From Myxacorys almedinensis A (GTDB lineage Bacteria > Cyanobacteriota > Cyanobacteriia > Leptolyngbyales > Leptolyngbyaceae): DNA of 64,000 nucleotides. Location of the stretch: contig NZ_WVIE01000005.1 in the NCBI RefSeq assembly GCF_010091945.1, positions 162,009-226,008 on the forward strand, read 5' to 3'. This document shows, piece after piece, positions 28,711 to 35,803 of the stretch. Positions within the stretch are counted from its first letter, which is position 1, and every line of letters begins with the position of its first letter. Below the pieces are notes generated by a model. That model was not told where the DNA came from. It made no database searches and was given only the letters and a program-made list of their open reading frames with translations. Position numbers and translations under genes: made by a program.

Positions 28711-29556
28711 TTAGCCCATCGTTCTCGTGAGCAAAACAGGGCAATTTGCGTACACCCGTACATAGTCAGACAGAGATGTGCCCAGCAGCCGATCGAGATC
28801 GGGCAATCCTTTAGCGATCGAGGGGCGGCGATCAGGAGAACCCAGAATCAGCAAATCAGTTTTTACGTCTTCTGCCGCGCGGCAAATCGCCTCTCCTGCT
28901 TTGCCCCTTGTCACAATGCAGCGATAGTTGATACCCAACCGTTTGGCATCTGCGATCGCACCTGCAAACACCGCATCTTTCTCGGCTTCTGCGCCTGTTT
29001 TATCGGTTGCTTTGGGATCAGAACTAACATTGACTAGATTGAGTTGTCCACCTTTGATGTCTCGCAGAAGAAAAAGAGCAAGTTTGAGACCCTGTTTTGC
29101 CGCTTCAGACTTATCGATCGCAACGGTAATTCGGCTCAGGTTCCGGACGTAAATATCGTCTTTGACCAGCAACATCGGGCGCGAAGTCAACTGAAATACA
29201 TACTGACTGACAGAATTTTCTAAAATAGAGACGAGACGCTTTAAGCCGCGTGACCCCATAATAATTAGGTCGGCATCCATTTCATCTGCCACCTTGAGAA
29301 CGACATCTTTTGGGTCGCCTTGGCGCAAAATTGCAGACACCCGGTTTGGGTCGAGCTTTAGTGACTCAACAGCTTTGCCTAGCAGCTTTCCGCCGTCTTC
29401 CCAGCGCTGAGACATAGCTTCAGAGGTCACTTGTTCGGGCACAACGTGCAGCACCGTTACCGATGCCCGTTGAATGGAGGGAATTTCCATCAAAGCTCTT
29501 AACATCTCTTGGGAATTCCCGGTTCCTGAATCAGCAAGCAAAATTTTTTCTATCAT
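28711..29556 (-). CDS. Tandem universal stress protein (UspA)
   Basis: Two Usp domains are fused in 281 residues: domain 1 (1-140) with ILLADSGTGNS and the ATP-loop region LIIMGSRGLKRLVSILENSV, and domain 2 (about 145-281) with VAIDKSEAAKQGLKLALFLL and LLILGSPDRRPSIAKGLP. In domain 1 G-2x-G-9x-S is recognisable, so nucleotide binding is likely there. Domain 2 has a longer insertion (DLDRLLGTSLSDYV). Usp proteins accumulate under starvation and oxidative stress. It is a single gene convergent with the acidic protein gene. Confidence 0.92.
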   Translation of the reverse strand: MIEKILLADSGTGNSQEMLRALMEIPSIQRASVTVLHVVPEQVTSEAMSQRWEDGGKLLGKAVESLKLDPNRVSAILRQGDPKDVVLKVADEMDADLIIMGSRGLKRLVSILENSVSQYVFQLTSRPMLLVKDDIYVRNLSRITVAIDKSEAAKQGLKLALFLLRDIKGGQLNLVNVSSDPKATDKTGAEAEKDAVFAGAIADAKRLGINYRCIVTRGKAGEAICRAAEDVKTDLLILGSPDRRPSIAKGLPDLDRLLGTSLSDYVRVYANCPVLLTRTMG

Positions 29557-29683
29557 GGCGTTACCTCGGTTTAATTTAGACTAGAAAAAATGGAAGTTCA
29601 CCGTTCACCCTCAACGTAGTGAATTATGATATCCGTTACCTGTAGGTGACTCTAGTAGTGGTTTTTGTAGGACGATCGTAAAC

Positions 29684-30157
29684 GTGACCGAACACTCTCA
29701 ACTCCCCACTTCCAATATTATCCAACCTTCGCTGTCTGTCGTTGCAGAAGATTGGTTTGAGTATATTGTGAAAGTGCATCCTCACCATACAGACTATGCC
29801 GGAATGGTCTGGCATGGAACGTATTTGACCTGGATGGAAGAAGCCCGTATTGAATGTTTACGATCGCTGGGTATTGACTTTGCCGATTTGGTTGCCGCAG
29901 GCTGTAATCTACCTGTGGTTGAAGTCTCGATTCGTTATCATCAACCGATGCGAATGGGCATGGAAGCCGTGATCAAGACGCGCATCGGAGATATGGAAGG
30001 GGTGCGAATTTATTGCGACTATCAGATTCAATCGCTGAGCGGCGATGTGTTATTTCTCACGGGTCGCATCACCATAGTGGCGGTGGATCTTGCCAATGGA
30101 AAGGTGATGCGGCGGTTGCCACCAGCGATGAAAGATGCGCTGGAAAAAATGAGGTAG
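29684..30157 (+). CDS. Acyl-CoA thioesterase of the YbgC/4HBT hot-dog family
   Basis: GTG at 29684 is the only start before the domain. The hot-dog signature HTDYAGMVWHGTYLTWMEEA, equivalent to the D-x-x-G-x-V-x-H-x-x-Y motif with the catalytic Asp, is at about residues 37-56. CNLPVVEVSIRYHQPMRMG follows. The 157 residues are typical of YbgC-type thioesterases, which hydrolyse acyl-CoA or acyl-ACP. Because menD/menB are in this window, a DHNA-CoA thioesterase role was considered, but it does not look like the cyanobacterial MenI sequence I recall. Confidence 0.85.
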   Translation: MTEHSQLPTSNIIQPSLSVVAEDWFEYIVKVHPHHTDYAGMVWHGTYLTWMEEARIECLRSLGIDFADLVAAGCNLPVVEVSIRYHQPMRMGMEAVIKTRIGDMEGVRIYCDYQIQSLSGDVLFLTGRITIVAVDLANGKVMRRLPPAMKDALEKMR

Positions 30158-30282
30158 AGTCATCTTCGGTGGAGTTTGTTCAAAATGCACCCGTTATGGT
30201 CTGACCACTCTTGGCCACTGCACTTGTTTAGGACTACCCTCAAGCTTAAGGCTTAAACCATAAAATTTACCGTTTTCGTATC

Positions 30283-30989
30283 GCGGTTCTGCTCTGACGC
30301 GACGGGATTAGTCTTCAGTGTTGCCTCTGGTGTAGAAACAGATGCTGCAACATTTGATGATGATGAGGAAGAGGTTGTTGTGACAACCACTCGTACTGAA
30401 GAACAAGTGTTGAACGTTCCCCATTCCGTAACGAACAGTTTGAACAACAAACGGGAATTAACCGCAACTTGGGTGATGTTTTTGGTCAACTCGTTCCGGG
30501 GTTTGATCCTCCTAATGGTATTGGCAGCAGTACTGGTTTTCAGTCATTGCGAGGGCGAGCGATTTCCGTACTGATTGATGGGGTGCCGTTGAGCGACAAC
30601 TCTGGTCTGAGTCGTCAACCACGAACGATTGATCCAGCCGCAATTAAAAGAGTTGAGATTGTCCGGGGACAAAGTACACTCTACTGACGGTCTATGTGCA
30701 GCACGAGACATTACCAGGTTGAACCAATCGTTTGCAAGCCCTATATGTTGGTGGGCGCGATCGCGCCTTTGATGCCAGGGTAGATTTAGTGGACATCAGC
30801 AGCTACGTCGTATTCGACTTTGTTACCAGTATTGCTCTTGGTCCCGGAAACCTGCAAATTGGGATTCACAATCTATTCAACAACCAAGATTTTCCGGTCG
30901 CGTCTCAATACTTGGCTGGGTTTGATGAGCAGTTTAATGCCGCTGGTGTGGGGCGCACGCTGCGAGTGGGCTATTCGGTGACATGGTGA
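30283..30989 (+). pseudogene. Remnant of an AMIN-domain TonB-dependent receptor
   Basis: Three pieces of one receptor are collinear. First is the end of an AMIN domain and start of the plug (GLVFSVASG...DDDEEEVVVTTTRTEEQVLN), to about 30430. A frameshift leads to plug sequence (QFEQQTGINRNLGDVFGQLV, LRGRAISVLIDGVPLSDNSG, VEIVRGQSTLY) ending at a stop near 30687. After loss of nearly the whole barrel comes the C-terminal strand region (NLQIGIHNLFNNQDFPVA, GRTLRVGYSVTW) ending at 30989. It is not functional. An intact relative lies at 38255. Confidence 0.85.
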
Positions 30990-30992
30990 GAG

Positions 30993-31217
30993 ATGATGAC
31001 TAATTTCTTTTGCGCCGAAGAATCGCGCCATGCTGGAGAAGATCCGATCGGAACTGCCGCCACCCACCCAACCTATGTGTTGGTTGAATGTCCACCTCTC
31101 TGGGGAGAGGATGAATTTGCCGCTTCCATCTCCGAACAGCTACGCGCATTCATTAATCAGGTTTACACCACTAAGCAATTGCCTTTCCAGAAGGTCGGTA
31201 TTATGGACGACTGGTGA
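30993..31217 (+). pseudogene. N-terminal fragment of a sucrase/ferredoxin-like family protein
   Basis: The 74-codon frame opens FFCAEESRHAGEDPIGTA and TYVLVECPPLWGEDEFAASI, which is the start of cyanobacterial Suc_Fer-like (thioredoxin-like ferredoxin) proteins that usually run well over 250 residues. It stops shortly after and merges with unrelated DUF4351 sequence at 31215. It begins 3 bp after the receptor remnant's stop, so the two were once an operon, probably for iron acquisition (inference). Confidence 0.7.
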
Positions 31218-31320
31218 CAGTAGGGGCGATCGTACTGACGCGCTGCTGGAAGACCTGGGTGAGGCATTGTTAGATTTCACCCGTGTGGCGGATTTAGAGG
31301 CTTGGTTGGAGGCGCGCTAG
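31215..31320 (+). pseudogene. DUF4351 C-terminal fragment, copy 1
   Basis: The frame reads LLEDLGEALLDFTRV and ADLEAWLEAR before a stop, the final segment of DUF4351, the C-terminal domain of Rpn-type putative recombination-promoting nucleases that are common in cyanobacteria. No nuclease domain is left. A nearly identical tail occurs at about 32290-32389. Confidence 0.65.
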
Positions 31321-31351
31321 CGAAGCTCACCGAAGGTACCGATAACAGAGC

Positions 31352-31383
31352 GCGTGCTGCTTCGCAGATACCGCAAGGGTCGC
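31352..31383. repeat. HIP1-interrupting 25-nt repeat, copy 1
   Basis: GCG (31352-31354) and TCGC (31380-31383) are the two ends of a HIP1 octamer. Between them is a 25-nt element with a CTGC-TTC-GCAG hairpin followed by ATACCGCAAGGG. To the right the sequence continues TAAAATTGAATAC, matching the TAAAGTTGAATAC that follows an uninterrupted HIP1 at 35804. A C/T-rich tract follows to about 31480, and the whole 31321-31548 gap has no gene. Confidence 0.8.
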
Positions 31384-31548
31384 TAAAATTGAATACGACG
31401 ATCGGCTCTCCTCCCTCTTCCCCTCCTCTCCCACTTACCCCTCTACTCCCCACTCGCCATTCCCCACCTTCCCCTTCTCATTAACGAGGTATTTTTCCAA
31501 GGCATCCAGATTCTAAAATAGATCGTGTAGGAATGGGGTAAAGTTGCA

Positions 31549-31785
31549 ATGACTCCAAAAGAGGAACTGATTCAAGCCATTGAGCGATCGCCAGATGATG
31601 TGGTGCAGGTATTGCTGGAGCTATTGAAGGTGTTGCAGCGGCAGCGATCGGCTGAGGTGGAGTTGTCTAAGCAAGCCAGGACAGGTTCGGAAAAATCGGG
31701 CTATGACTTTTCTGATCTGGCGGGGAGGTTGACCTGGCAAGGAAATGCGGTTTCCCTCCAAAGGACGCTCCGCGATGAATGGTAG
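31549..31785 (+). CDS. VapB-like antitoxin of the 31.5-kb module
   Basis: At 78 residues it starts MTPKEELIQAIERSPDDVVQ, the N-terminal helix pattern of a cyanobacterial antitoxin family, and ends in a toxin-binding-type tail with DFSDLAGRLTWQGNAVSLQR. A paralogous head (MTPKEELIQAIDQSPDQVVH) occurs at 36032. Its stop overlaps the start of the PIN toxin gene by 11 bp, as usual in TA operons. It should neutralise the toxin and autoregulate (family knowledge). Confidence 0.75.
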   Translation: MTPKEELIQAIERSPDDVVQVLLELLKVLQRQRSAEVELSKQARTGSEKSGYDFSDLAGRLTWQGNAVSLQRTLRDEW

Positions 31786-32152
31786 TCGCTATGTGCTGGA
31801 TACGAATGCGATTGTGGCACTCTTGCAGGGAAATGTTCAACTCATTCAACTGCTTCAGACTGCGGACTGGCTCGGAATTGCCATCATTAGTCAAATTGAA
31901 TTTCTGGTGTTTGCTGGACTATCTGAAACCGATCGCCAACTTTTTCAGGAGTTTCTTCAGCGGATAGAGATCATTGATTTGACAGCCAAAGATGTAACTT
32001 TGATCGATAAAGTCATTGAAGTTCGTCAACAGTACCGCTTGAAACTGCCAGATGCGATCGTTGCTGCCATTGCAATCCACAGTTCTGCGGGTTTGATTAC
32101 GGCTGATCAGGAGTTTATGAAAGTGGATGTGTTAACCGTTGTTAATTGGTAG
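31775..32152 (+). CDS. PIN-domain toxin (VapC-like)
   Basis: ATG at 31775 gives MNGSRYVLDTNAIVALLQGN, the standard PIN opening with the first catalytic Asp at D9. Further acidic residues are in SQIEFLVFAGL and LKLPDAIVAAIAI (PDAIVAA), followed by LITADQEFMKV, the last PIN motif. The 125 residues are complete, so the toxin is likely an active ribonuclease. It overlaps its antitoxin gene. Confidence 0.88.
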   Translation: MNGSRYVLDTNAIVALLQGNVQLIQLLQTADWLGIAIISQIEFLVFAGLSETDRQLFQEFLQRIEIIDLTAKDVTLIDKVIEVRQQYRLKLPDAIVAAIAIHSSAGLITADQEFMKVDVLTVVNW

Positions 32153-32158
32153 TGTTAA

Positions 32159-32389
32159 TTGGTAGCGATCGCGTGGATAAAGGCGATCGCTCTCGTGACT
32201 CGCCAACTAACCCGACGATTGGGGCATGAACTGTCTGAAGAAATGCGCGCTGCAAAGCAGATACCGCAAGGGTCGCGCCTTTTCACCTTGTCTCTACCGA
32301 TGTTGGAAGACTTGGGCGAGGCGTTGTTAGATTTCACCCGTGTGGCGGATTTAGAGGCTTGGTTGGAGAAGCGCGATCGTAGAACATAG
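32159..32389 (+). pseudogene. DUF4351 C-terminal fragment, copy 2, carrying an inserted repeat
   Basis: The frame reads VTRQLTRRLGHELSEEMR, then RAAKQIPQGSR, then LFTLSLPMLEDLGEALLDFT and ADLEAWLEKR, the DUF4351 tail of an Rpn-type nuclease. No start codon context or nuclease domain precedes it. The middle segment is encoded by repeat copy 2 (32245-32276). Removing it restores EEMRSRLFTLSL, which fits the family. The last about 100 bp are nearly identical to copy 1 at 31215. Confidence 0.65.
32245..32276. repeat. HIP1-interrupting 25-nt repeat, copy 2
   Basis: GCG (32245-32247) and TCGC (32273-32276) enclose a 25-nt element with hairpin CTGC-AAA-GCAG and then ATACCGCAAGGG. The loop differs from other copies while the stem is kept, suggesting that the hairpin matters. 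Confidence 0.8.
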
Positions 32390-32726
32390 CAAAAATGAAC
32401 GATCGCACGATCGCTGTTTACTCCAGTGCGATCGACAAAAGAGCGCGATCGACAACGGAACAGGATTAGCAAAAATGCGATCGCTATTCATCTCAGTACG
32501 ATCAACAATCAGAGCGCGATTGCTTGCACCTGCAAGAGCTATCAGCAGAGGGATTGTGCGGATCGCACCACTCGAAGGATTCATTGCTCAGAGGTAACGG
32601 ATTGAGGTACTGGGTTGATCGAGTCAGGTTGAAGAGGCGATCGACAATGGAGAGCGATCGCAAAGTTCATTGCTCGATGATTAAGATGAAGGATAAGCTG
32701 AGTGGTAAGTGGTCAAATGGAGACGT
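32390..32726. repeat. HIP1-flanked spacer repeats, first cluster
   Basis: Two imperfect units of about 45 nt, 32408-32451 and 32477-32523, share the core CAGTGCGATCGACAA followed by AGAGCGCGATCG and are linked by the phrase AGGATTAGCAAAAATG, which recurs at 35850 and 36964. The remainder to 32726 has no gene. The promoter of the DUF433 gene should lie in its last 100 bp. Confidence 0.7.
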
Positions 32727-33038
32727 ATGGAGACAACGCTAAATCAACATATCGAAGTTACACCCGGAGTTTGTGGTGGTAAACCTCGAATTGCTGGACG
32801 ACGCATTTCAGTGGCAGATGTTGTGATTATGTACCTGCGGATGGGGCAGTCTTTGGAGGAGATTGCAGGCAAATATGAGTTATCGCTGGCTTCGGTTTAT
32901 GCAGCGATCGCGTATTACTATGACTATCGATCGGAGATTGATCAGCAGATGCAAACGGATGAGAATTTTGTGAATGCGCTGATGCAGGCGCAACCTTCTC
33001 GATTGCAGGCAAGGTTGAGGGAGTTGCGGGGTGAGTGA
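32727..33038 (+). CDS. DUF433 antitoxin
   Basis: ATG at 32727 (METTLNQHIEVTPGVCGGKP) fits the family start. The DUF433 signature GVCGGKPRIAGRRISVADVV and EEIAGKYELSLASVYAAIAY, a helix-turn-helix, is complete. DUF433 proteins are antitoxins of DUF5615 PIN-like toxins (VapB/VapC-type). The C-terminal tail (QAQPSRLQARLRELRGE) probably contacts the toxin. It overlaps the toxin start by 8 bp. Confidence 0.9.
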   Translation: METTLNQHIEVTPGVCGGKPRIAGRRISVADVVIMYLRMGQSLEEIAGKYELSLASVYAAIAYYYDYRSEIDQQMQTDENFVNALMQAQPSRLQARLRELRGE

Positions 33039-33306
33039 GAGGATTCGGCTGCATTTAGATGAAAATGTTGATCCTGATGTTGCAAGGGCGCTACGCCGCC
33101 AAGGGATTGATGTGACTACGACGATGGAAGTGGGGTTGTTAGGGCAGGCGGATGAGGTGCAGTTTGCTTATGTTTGTGAGCAGGGACGGGTGATGATGAC
33201 GCACGATGCTGATTTTCTACGAGTAGCAAGTCAGACCGATGAACATTGTGGCATTGTTTATTGCCGGAAAGGAACACGCACCCTGGGCGAAATCATTCGG
33301 GTTTGA
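33031..33306 (+). CDS. DUF5615 PIN-like toxin with a C-terminal frameshift
   Basis: The GTG at 33031 gives MSERIRLHLDENVDPDVARA. Acidic residues D10/E11 and the motif MTHDADFL (D59, D61) are the PIN-like catalytic residues, so the core is intact. The frame stops at 33306 after GEIIRV, but the -1/+2 frame continues GLILIHEVFTAEEMRGQIEY to TAA 33363-33365, the normal family ending. Loss of one G in a GGGG tract near 33299 explains it. It may be weakened, dead, or an assembly error. Confidence 0.8.
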   Translation: MSERIRLHLDENVDPDVARALRRQGIDVTTTMEVGLLGQADEVQFAYVCEQGRVMMTHDADFLRVASQTDEHCGIVYCRKGTRTLGEIIRV

Positions 33307-33579
33307 TTCTGATCCATGAGGTGTTTACTGCTGAGGAAATGAGAGGACAAATTGAATATCTCTAAGCATTATGCGATCGCGACTCATCCCAGTGCGATCG
33401 ACAATAGGGCGCGCGCTGCTTCGCAGATACCGCAAGGGTCGCTAAAGTTGGATACAACGATCGCGCTTCAGGCAGTGGGCGATCGCATCATTCCACGCTA
33501 AGCGTTTGCGAGTTGAGCGGTTTAGCAGAGCGCGATTGCCCTTGAGGGAGCTTCCGAAGAATCGCTTATCAGTAATTTA
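33307..33579. other. Gap with lost toxin tail and spacer repeats
   Basis: It begins with the out-of-frame tail of the DUF5615 toxin (to 33365). A HIP1-flanked spacer unit (33373-33415) follows, then repeat copy 3 (33411-33442), directly continued by TAAAGTTGGATACAACGATCG. The rest is featureless. No gene is supported. Confidence 0.65.
33411..33442. repeat. HIP1-interrupting 25-nt repeat, copy 3
   Basis: GCG (33411-33413) and TCGC (33439-33442) enclose the 25-nt element with CTGC-TTC-GCAG and ATACCGCAAGGG. Its flanks, ACAATAGGGC on the left and TAAAGTTG on the right, match the uninterrupted locus at 37017-37040 (ACAATAGGGCGCGATCGATA and on), giving a filled/empty pair inside this window. Confidence 0.85.
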
Positions 33580-33993
33580 CTATAGCAATTTTATAAATCC
33601 AGCTTGCTCAAAATGACGATCGCTGGTGAACGCCTCGGTGATTTGTTCACTCAGCATGACCACAAAACTCGTGCAATCCGTTAATCCCCAGCTTTTATCT
33701 AACCGTTGACTGTAAAGCATCCAGCCATTAGTCATTAAGTCTGGACTCAGGGGAATAAGTTGTAAAATTGGAGTTTGACGTAAGCGGTTGATCAGTTGGA
33801 CTGTATTAAAGCGCAACCTTGGAGTAGAAAGGGCATCGGCGACCTCTAACAGAACAAATTCAGTTGTAATCAGTTTTGCCTTGCGGCTCAGCAAGTCATT
33901 CATCACCTGATCTGCACGAGGATGCAATTCGTCATCGGCATTGGTGAGTGCAATCCATGCTGCGGTATCTACAAAAACTTTCACCTGGGTCAA
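33580..33993 (-). CDS. PIN-domain toxin (VapC-like)
   Basis: At 137 residues it starts MTQVKVFVDTAAWIALTNAD, with catalytic D9 in VFVDTAAW. The second motif is LITTEFVLLEVADAL (E), the third WGLTDCTSFVVM (D) and the last FTSDRHFEQAGF. All acidic positions are present, so it is probably an active RNase toxin. Its ATG overlaps the antitoxin stop by 4 bp (33990-33993). Confidence 0.88.
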   Translation of the reverse strand: MTQVKVFVDTAAWIALTNADDELHPRADQVMNDLLSRKAKLITTEFVLLEVADALSTPRLRFNTVQLINRLRQTPILQLIPLSPDLMTNGWMLYSQRLDKSWGLTDCTSFVVMLSEQITEAFTSDRHFEQAGFIKLL

Positions 33994-34232
33994 TCTTCTC
34001 GCTTGGGTGTGCCGTGGAGATAATGATCATGTTGATGAGCTAGGTCACTAATACCTGTGTTCATCTGACAGTCCTTGAGAAGTAAGGTGAAGTCATTCCA
34101 TGCTGAATCAGGGATTCCTGATTCGCTCTCTTCCTGCACGAAAATGATGATGACTCTTTGCCCATCTCGTCCGGCAATCGGCTGGACTAATTGGACAATT
34201 CCACCTTGAAACGTTCCTTCTACGGATAACAT
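33990..34232 (-). CDS. Antitoxin of the 33.6-kb PIN module
   Basis: The open frame could extend to 34451, but the upstream part is repeat-derived and coded in HIP1-rich spacer. ATG at 34232 gives MLSVEGTFQGGIVQLVQPIA, an AbrB/VapB-like beta-rich N-terminus as in other cyanobacterial antitoxins (GxFxxGxVxLxEP pattern). The 80 residues end HQHDHYLHGTPKRED, the toxin-binding tail. It is translationally coupled to the PIN toxin gene. Confidence 0.75.
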   Translation of the reverse strand: MLSVEGTFQGGIVQLVQPIAGRDGQRVIIIFVQEESESGIPDSAWNDFTLLLKDCQMNTGISDLAHQHDHYLHGTPKRED

Positions 34233-34452
34233 AGTGCTCTTTACCCAACGGTCACTTGCTTTCAGTATATATCGAGCCAGACTACAGGGAGCAGTGAAAT
34301 TAAACTCCGCGATCGCTAAAGTTGAATACAACGATCGACAATAGAGCGATCGCATGAATGATGCTGAACGATCGCATCTTAAATGCAGCAGAGACGTTCC
34401 GAAAGCGCGATCGCTATAATTTTGAATATCAACCCAAATGCAGCTAAGCACT
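34233..34452. repeat. Spacer with one HIP1-flanked repeat unit
   Basis: A complete unit lies at 34309-34353: HIP1, TAAAGTTGAATACAACGATC, GACAATAGA, HIP1. It is the best uninterrupted example of the TAAAGTTGAATAC type. The gap separates divergent TA operons and must contain their promoters. Confidence 0.75.
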
Positions 34453-34695
34453 ATGAGAGCAGTTAAAGCGACAGGTCACGTCGATGAGCGGGGGCAGATT
34501 CATCTAGATCAGCCCCTTGCGGATGTGAATGGTCGAGTCGAAGTCATTGTTTTGATTGATGAAACTGAGCCTGAACCTGATCTGCTGGTATCGAAAGAGG
34601 AAATTTTGGCTAATTTTCGACAGGCTTGGCACGAAGCAATGACTGGACAAACCGTGCCTGTCTCTCAAATCTGGGACGGGATTGAGCATGACTGA
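34453..34695 (+). CDS. Antitoxin of a RelBE-like module
   Basis: ATG at 34453 gives MRAVKATGHVDERGQIHLDQ, a beta-strand opening typical of this cyanobacterial antitoxin family. The C-terminal part EEILANFRQAWHEAMTGQTV is the helical tail that blocks RelE-type toxins. It is 80 residues long. The last 8 bp overlap the toxin start at 34688. It is likely still expressed although the partner toxin looks truncated. Confidence 0.75.
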   Translation: MRAVKATGHVDERGQIHLDQPLADVNGRVEVIVLIDETEPEPDLLVSKEEILANFRQAWHEAMTGQTVPVSQIWDGIEHD

Positions 34696-34963
34696 GCCGC
34701 CGATCGTACAGGTTGAAGCGGCTAGAACCTTTACTCGTGATTTACGCACTCTGGCAAAAAAGTATCGCAGTATCTACCAAGATGTTCAACCGATTATTGA
34801 AGAACTCCAGAACGGCAATATCGTTGGTGATCAGATTCCGAATATCGGTTATGCGGTCTTTAAGGTCAGAATTCGCAACACGGATATTCAGAAAGGAAGG
34901 CGATTGTTGAATTTTACCGATCGTGCCTGCGCTTTCAGCAGTGAACTGTTTAGAGCAAGATAA
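34688..34963 (+). pseudogene. RelE-like toxin, C-terminally truncated
   Basis: ATG at 34688 (MTEPPIVQVEAARTFTRDLR) leads into RTLAKKYRSIYQDVQPIIEE and GYAVFKVRIRNTDIQKG, the first two-thirds of a RelE/ParE-fold toxin. Instead of the expected G-Y-R-x-I-Y strand and final catalytic segment, the frame continues as RRLLNFTDRACAF and stops at 34963. The last strands that carry the active-site residues are missing, so the toxin is probably dead. No alternative frame restores them. Confidence 0.7.
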
Positions 34964-34993
34964 GATGAATAATGATTAGGATTGGGTGAGAAT

Positions 34994-35377
34994 GTGAGTG
35001 ATTTGTCATCGGAGGAAATTTACCAGGAGGTGGGCAGGATTGTTAGTCAATTTAGGTTGCTGGAGTGCGCTGAGTGTGCGGCAGCAGTTTTAGAGTGGAC
35101 TGATCAGCGCAGAATTGAGCGAGCTTTACTGAAACTGAGAACGCGATATGACTTTGAAGATTATATTTTGAGCGATCGCTTGGAAGCGATGGGAATTACA
35201 GAACCGATTACAGAAAATGGAATTCATTATGGCGTGAAGGTGCGGGGGAAAGTGTTTGATAATTTGTCGACGGAGGGGATGCAGTTAGAGGAGTGGTTGA
35301 GCGATTTTCATTGCCCTAGTGAACAGTTTGTGATTGAAGAGATGGAAAACTTTGCGAGTCAATCTGAAGTGCAATAA
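34994..35377 (+). CDS. Papain-fold toxin 2-like protein
   Basis: GTG at 34994 gives MSDLSSEEIYQEVGRIVSQF; TTG at 34982 is an alternative. The about 127 residues match the papain-fold toxin-2 pattern: C25-AE-C28 in LLECAECA (nucleophile candidate), H78 in GIHYGVKVRGK, and D89-N90 in VFDNL as a catalytic triad, then EEWLSDFHCP. In polymorphic toxins this domain is a C-terminal warhead; here it is a free-standing protein. It is followed after 12 bp by a gene of similar size, a probable immunity/antitoxin partner. Enzyme activity is inferred from motifs only. Confidence 0.75.
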   Translation: MSDLSSEEIYQEVGRIVSQFRLLECAECAAAVLEWTDQRRIERALLKLRTRYDFEDYILSDRLEAMGITEPITENGIHYGVKVRGKVFDNLSTEGMQLEEWLSDFHCPSEQFVIEEMENFASQSEVQ

Positions 35378-35389
35378 GGAGGAATGAAA

Positions 35390-35791
35390 ATGGCAGGTCT
35401 ATTTGAACTGTTAGATAAGATTCGAGTGAAGCCTGGGATGTACATTGGTGGTACTTCGGTCACCGACTTATTTATGTTCCTGGGCGGGTACAAAATCGCA
35501 CAACAGGAATTTGGGGTCGCGTTCACTGAGGCAGAGAAGCGATTTTATCGAGAGTTTCAGCCTTGGTTGCAGCGGCGATTGGGGATGACAACTTCTCGAT
35601 CGTGGGCAAAGATGCTGGAGTTTCGTTCGATTAATCAACAAGAAGCATTTGAGTCTTTCTTTAAGCTGTTAGATGAGTTTTGTGAAAGTGAAGGACTGGC
35701 TCGGCGTGAACAGCCGCAAACGGCTGAGGCGATGATCCAAGGGGAACGGCTTCGCAACGCGAATGATTCAGAGCAAGTAAAGGCGAGTTGA
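35390..35791 (+). CDS. Putative partner (immunity/antitoxin) of the papain-fold toxin
   Basis: ATG at 35390 (MAGLFELLDKIRVKPGMYIG) follows a good AGGAGGA ribosome site. The protein has about 133 residues, with conserved blocks GMYIGGTSVTDLFMFLGGYK and TTSRSWAKMLEFRSINQQEA. I associate this family with the neighbour of papain-fold toxin genes in cyanobacteria, but have no proof of function. Its C-terminal segment (IQGERLRNANDSEQ) is encoded by sequence resembling another short hairpin repeat (35741-35763), so the tail may be altered. Confidence 0.65.
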   Translation: MAGLFELLDKIRVKPGMYIGGTSVTDLFMFLGGYKIAQQEFGVAFTEAEKRFYREFQPWLQRRLGMTTSRSWAKMLEFRSINQQEAFESFFKLLDEFCESEGLARREQPQTAEAMIQGERLRNANDSEQVKAS

Positions 35792-35803
35792 AGAGACTGT
35801 AGC

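Noticed and set aside
29684..30157. Thioesterase as MenI (DHNA-CoA thioesterase)
   Set aside because: It is 25 kb from menD/menB, and its hot-dog motif resembles YbgC-type enzymes more than the cyanobacterial MenI sequence I recall.
33990..34451. Full 153-codon frame for the antitoxin
   Set aside because: The upstream part is encoded by HIP1 spacer repeats; ATG at 34232 gives a normal antitoxin length and start.
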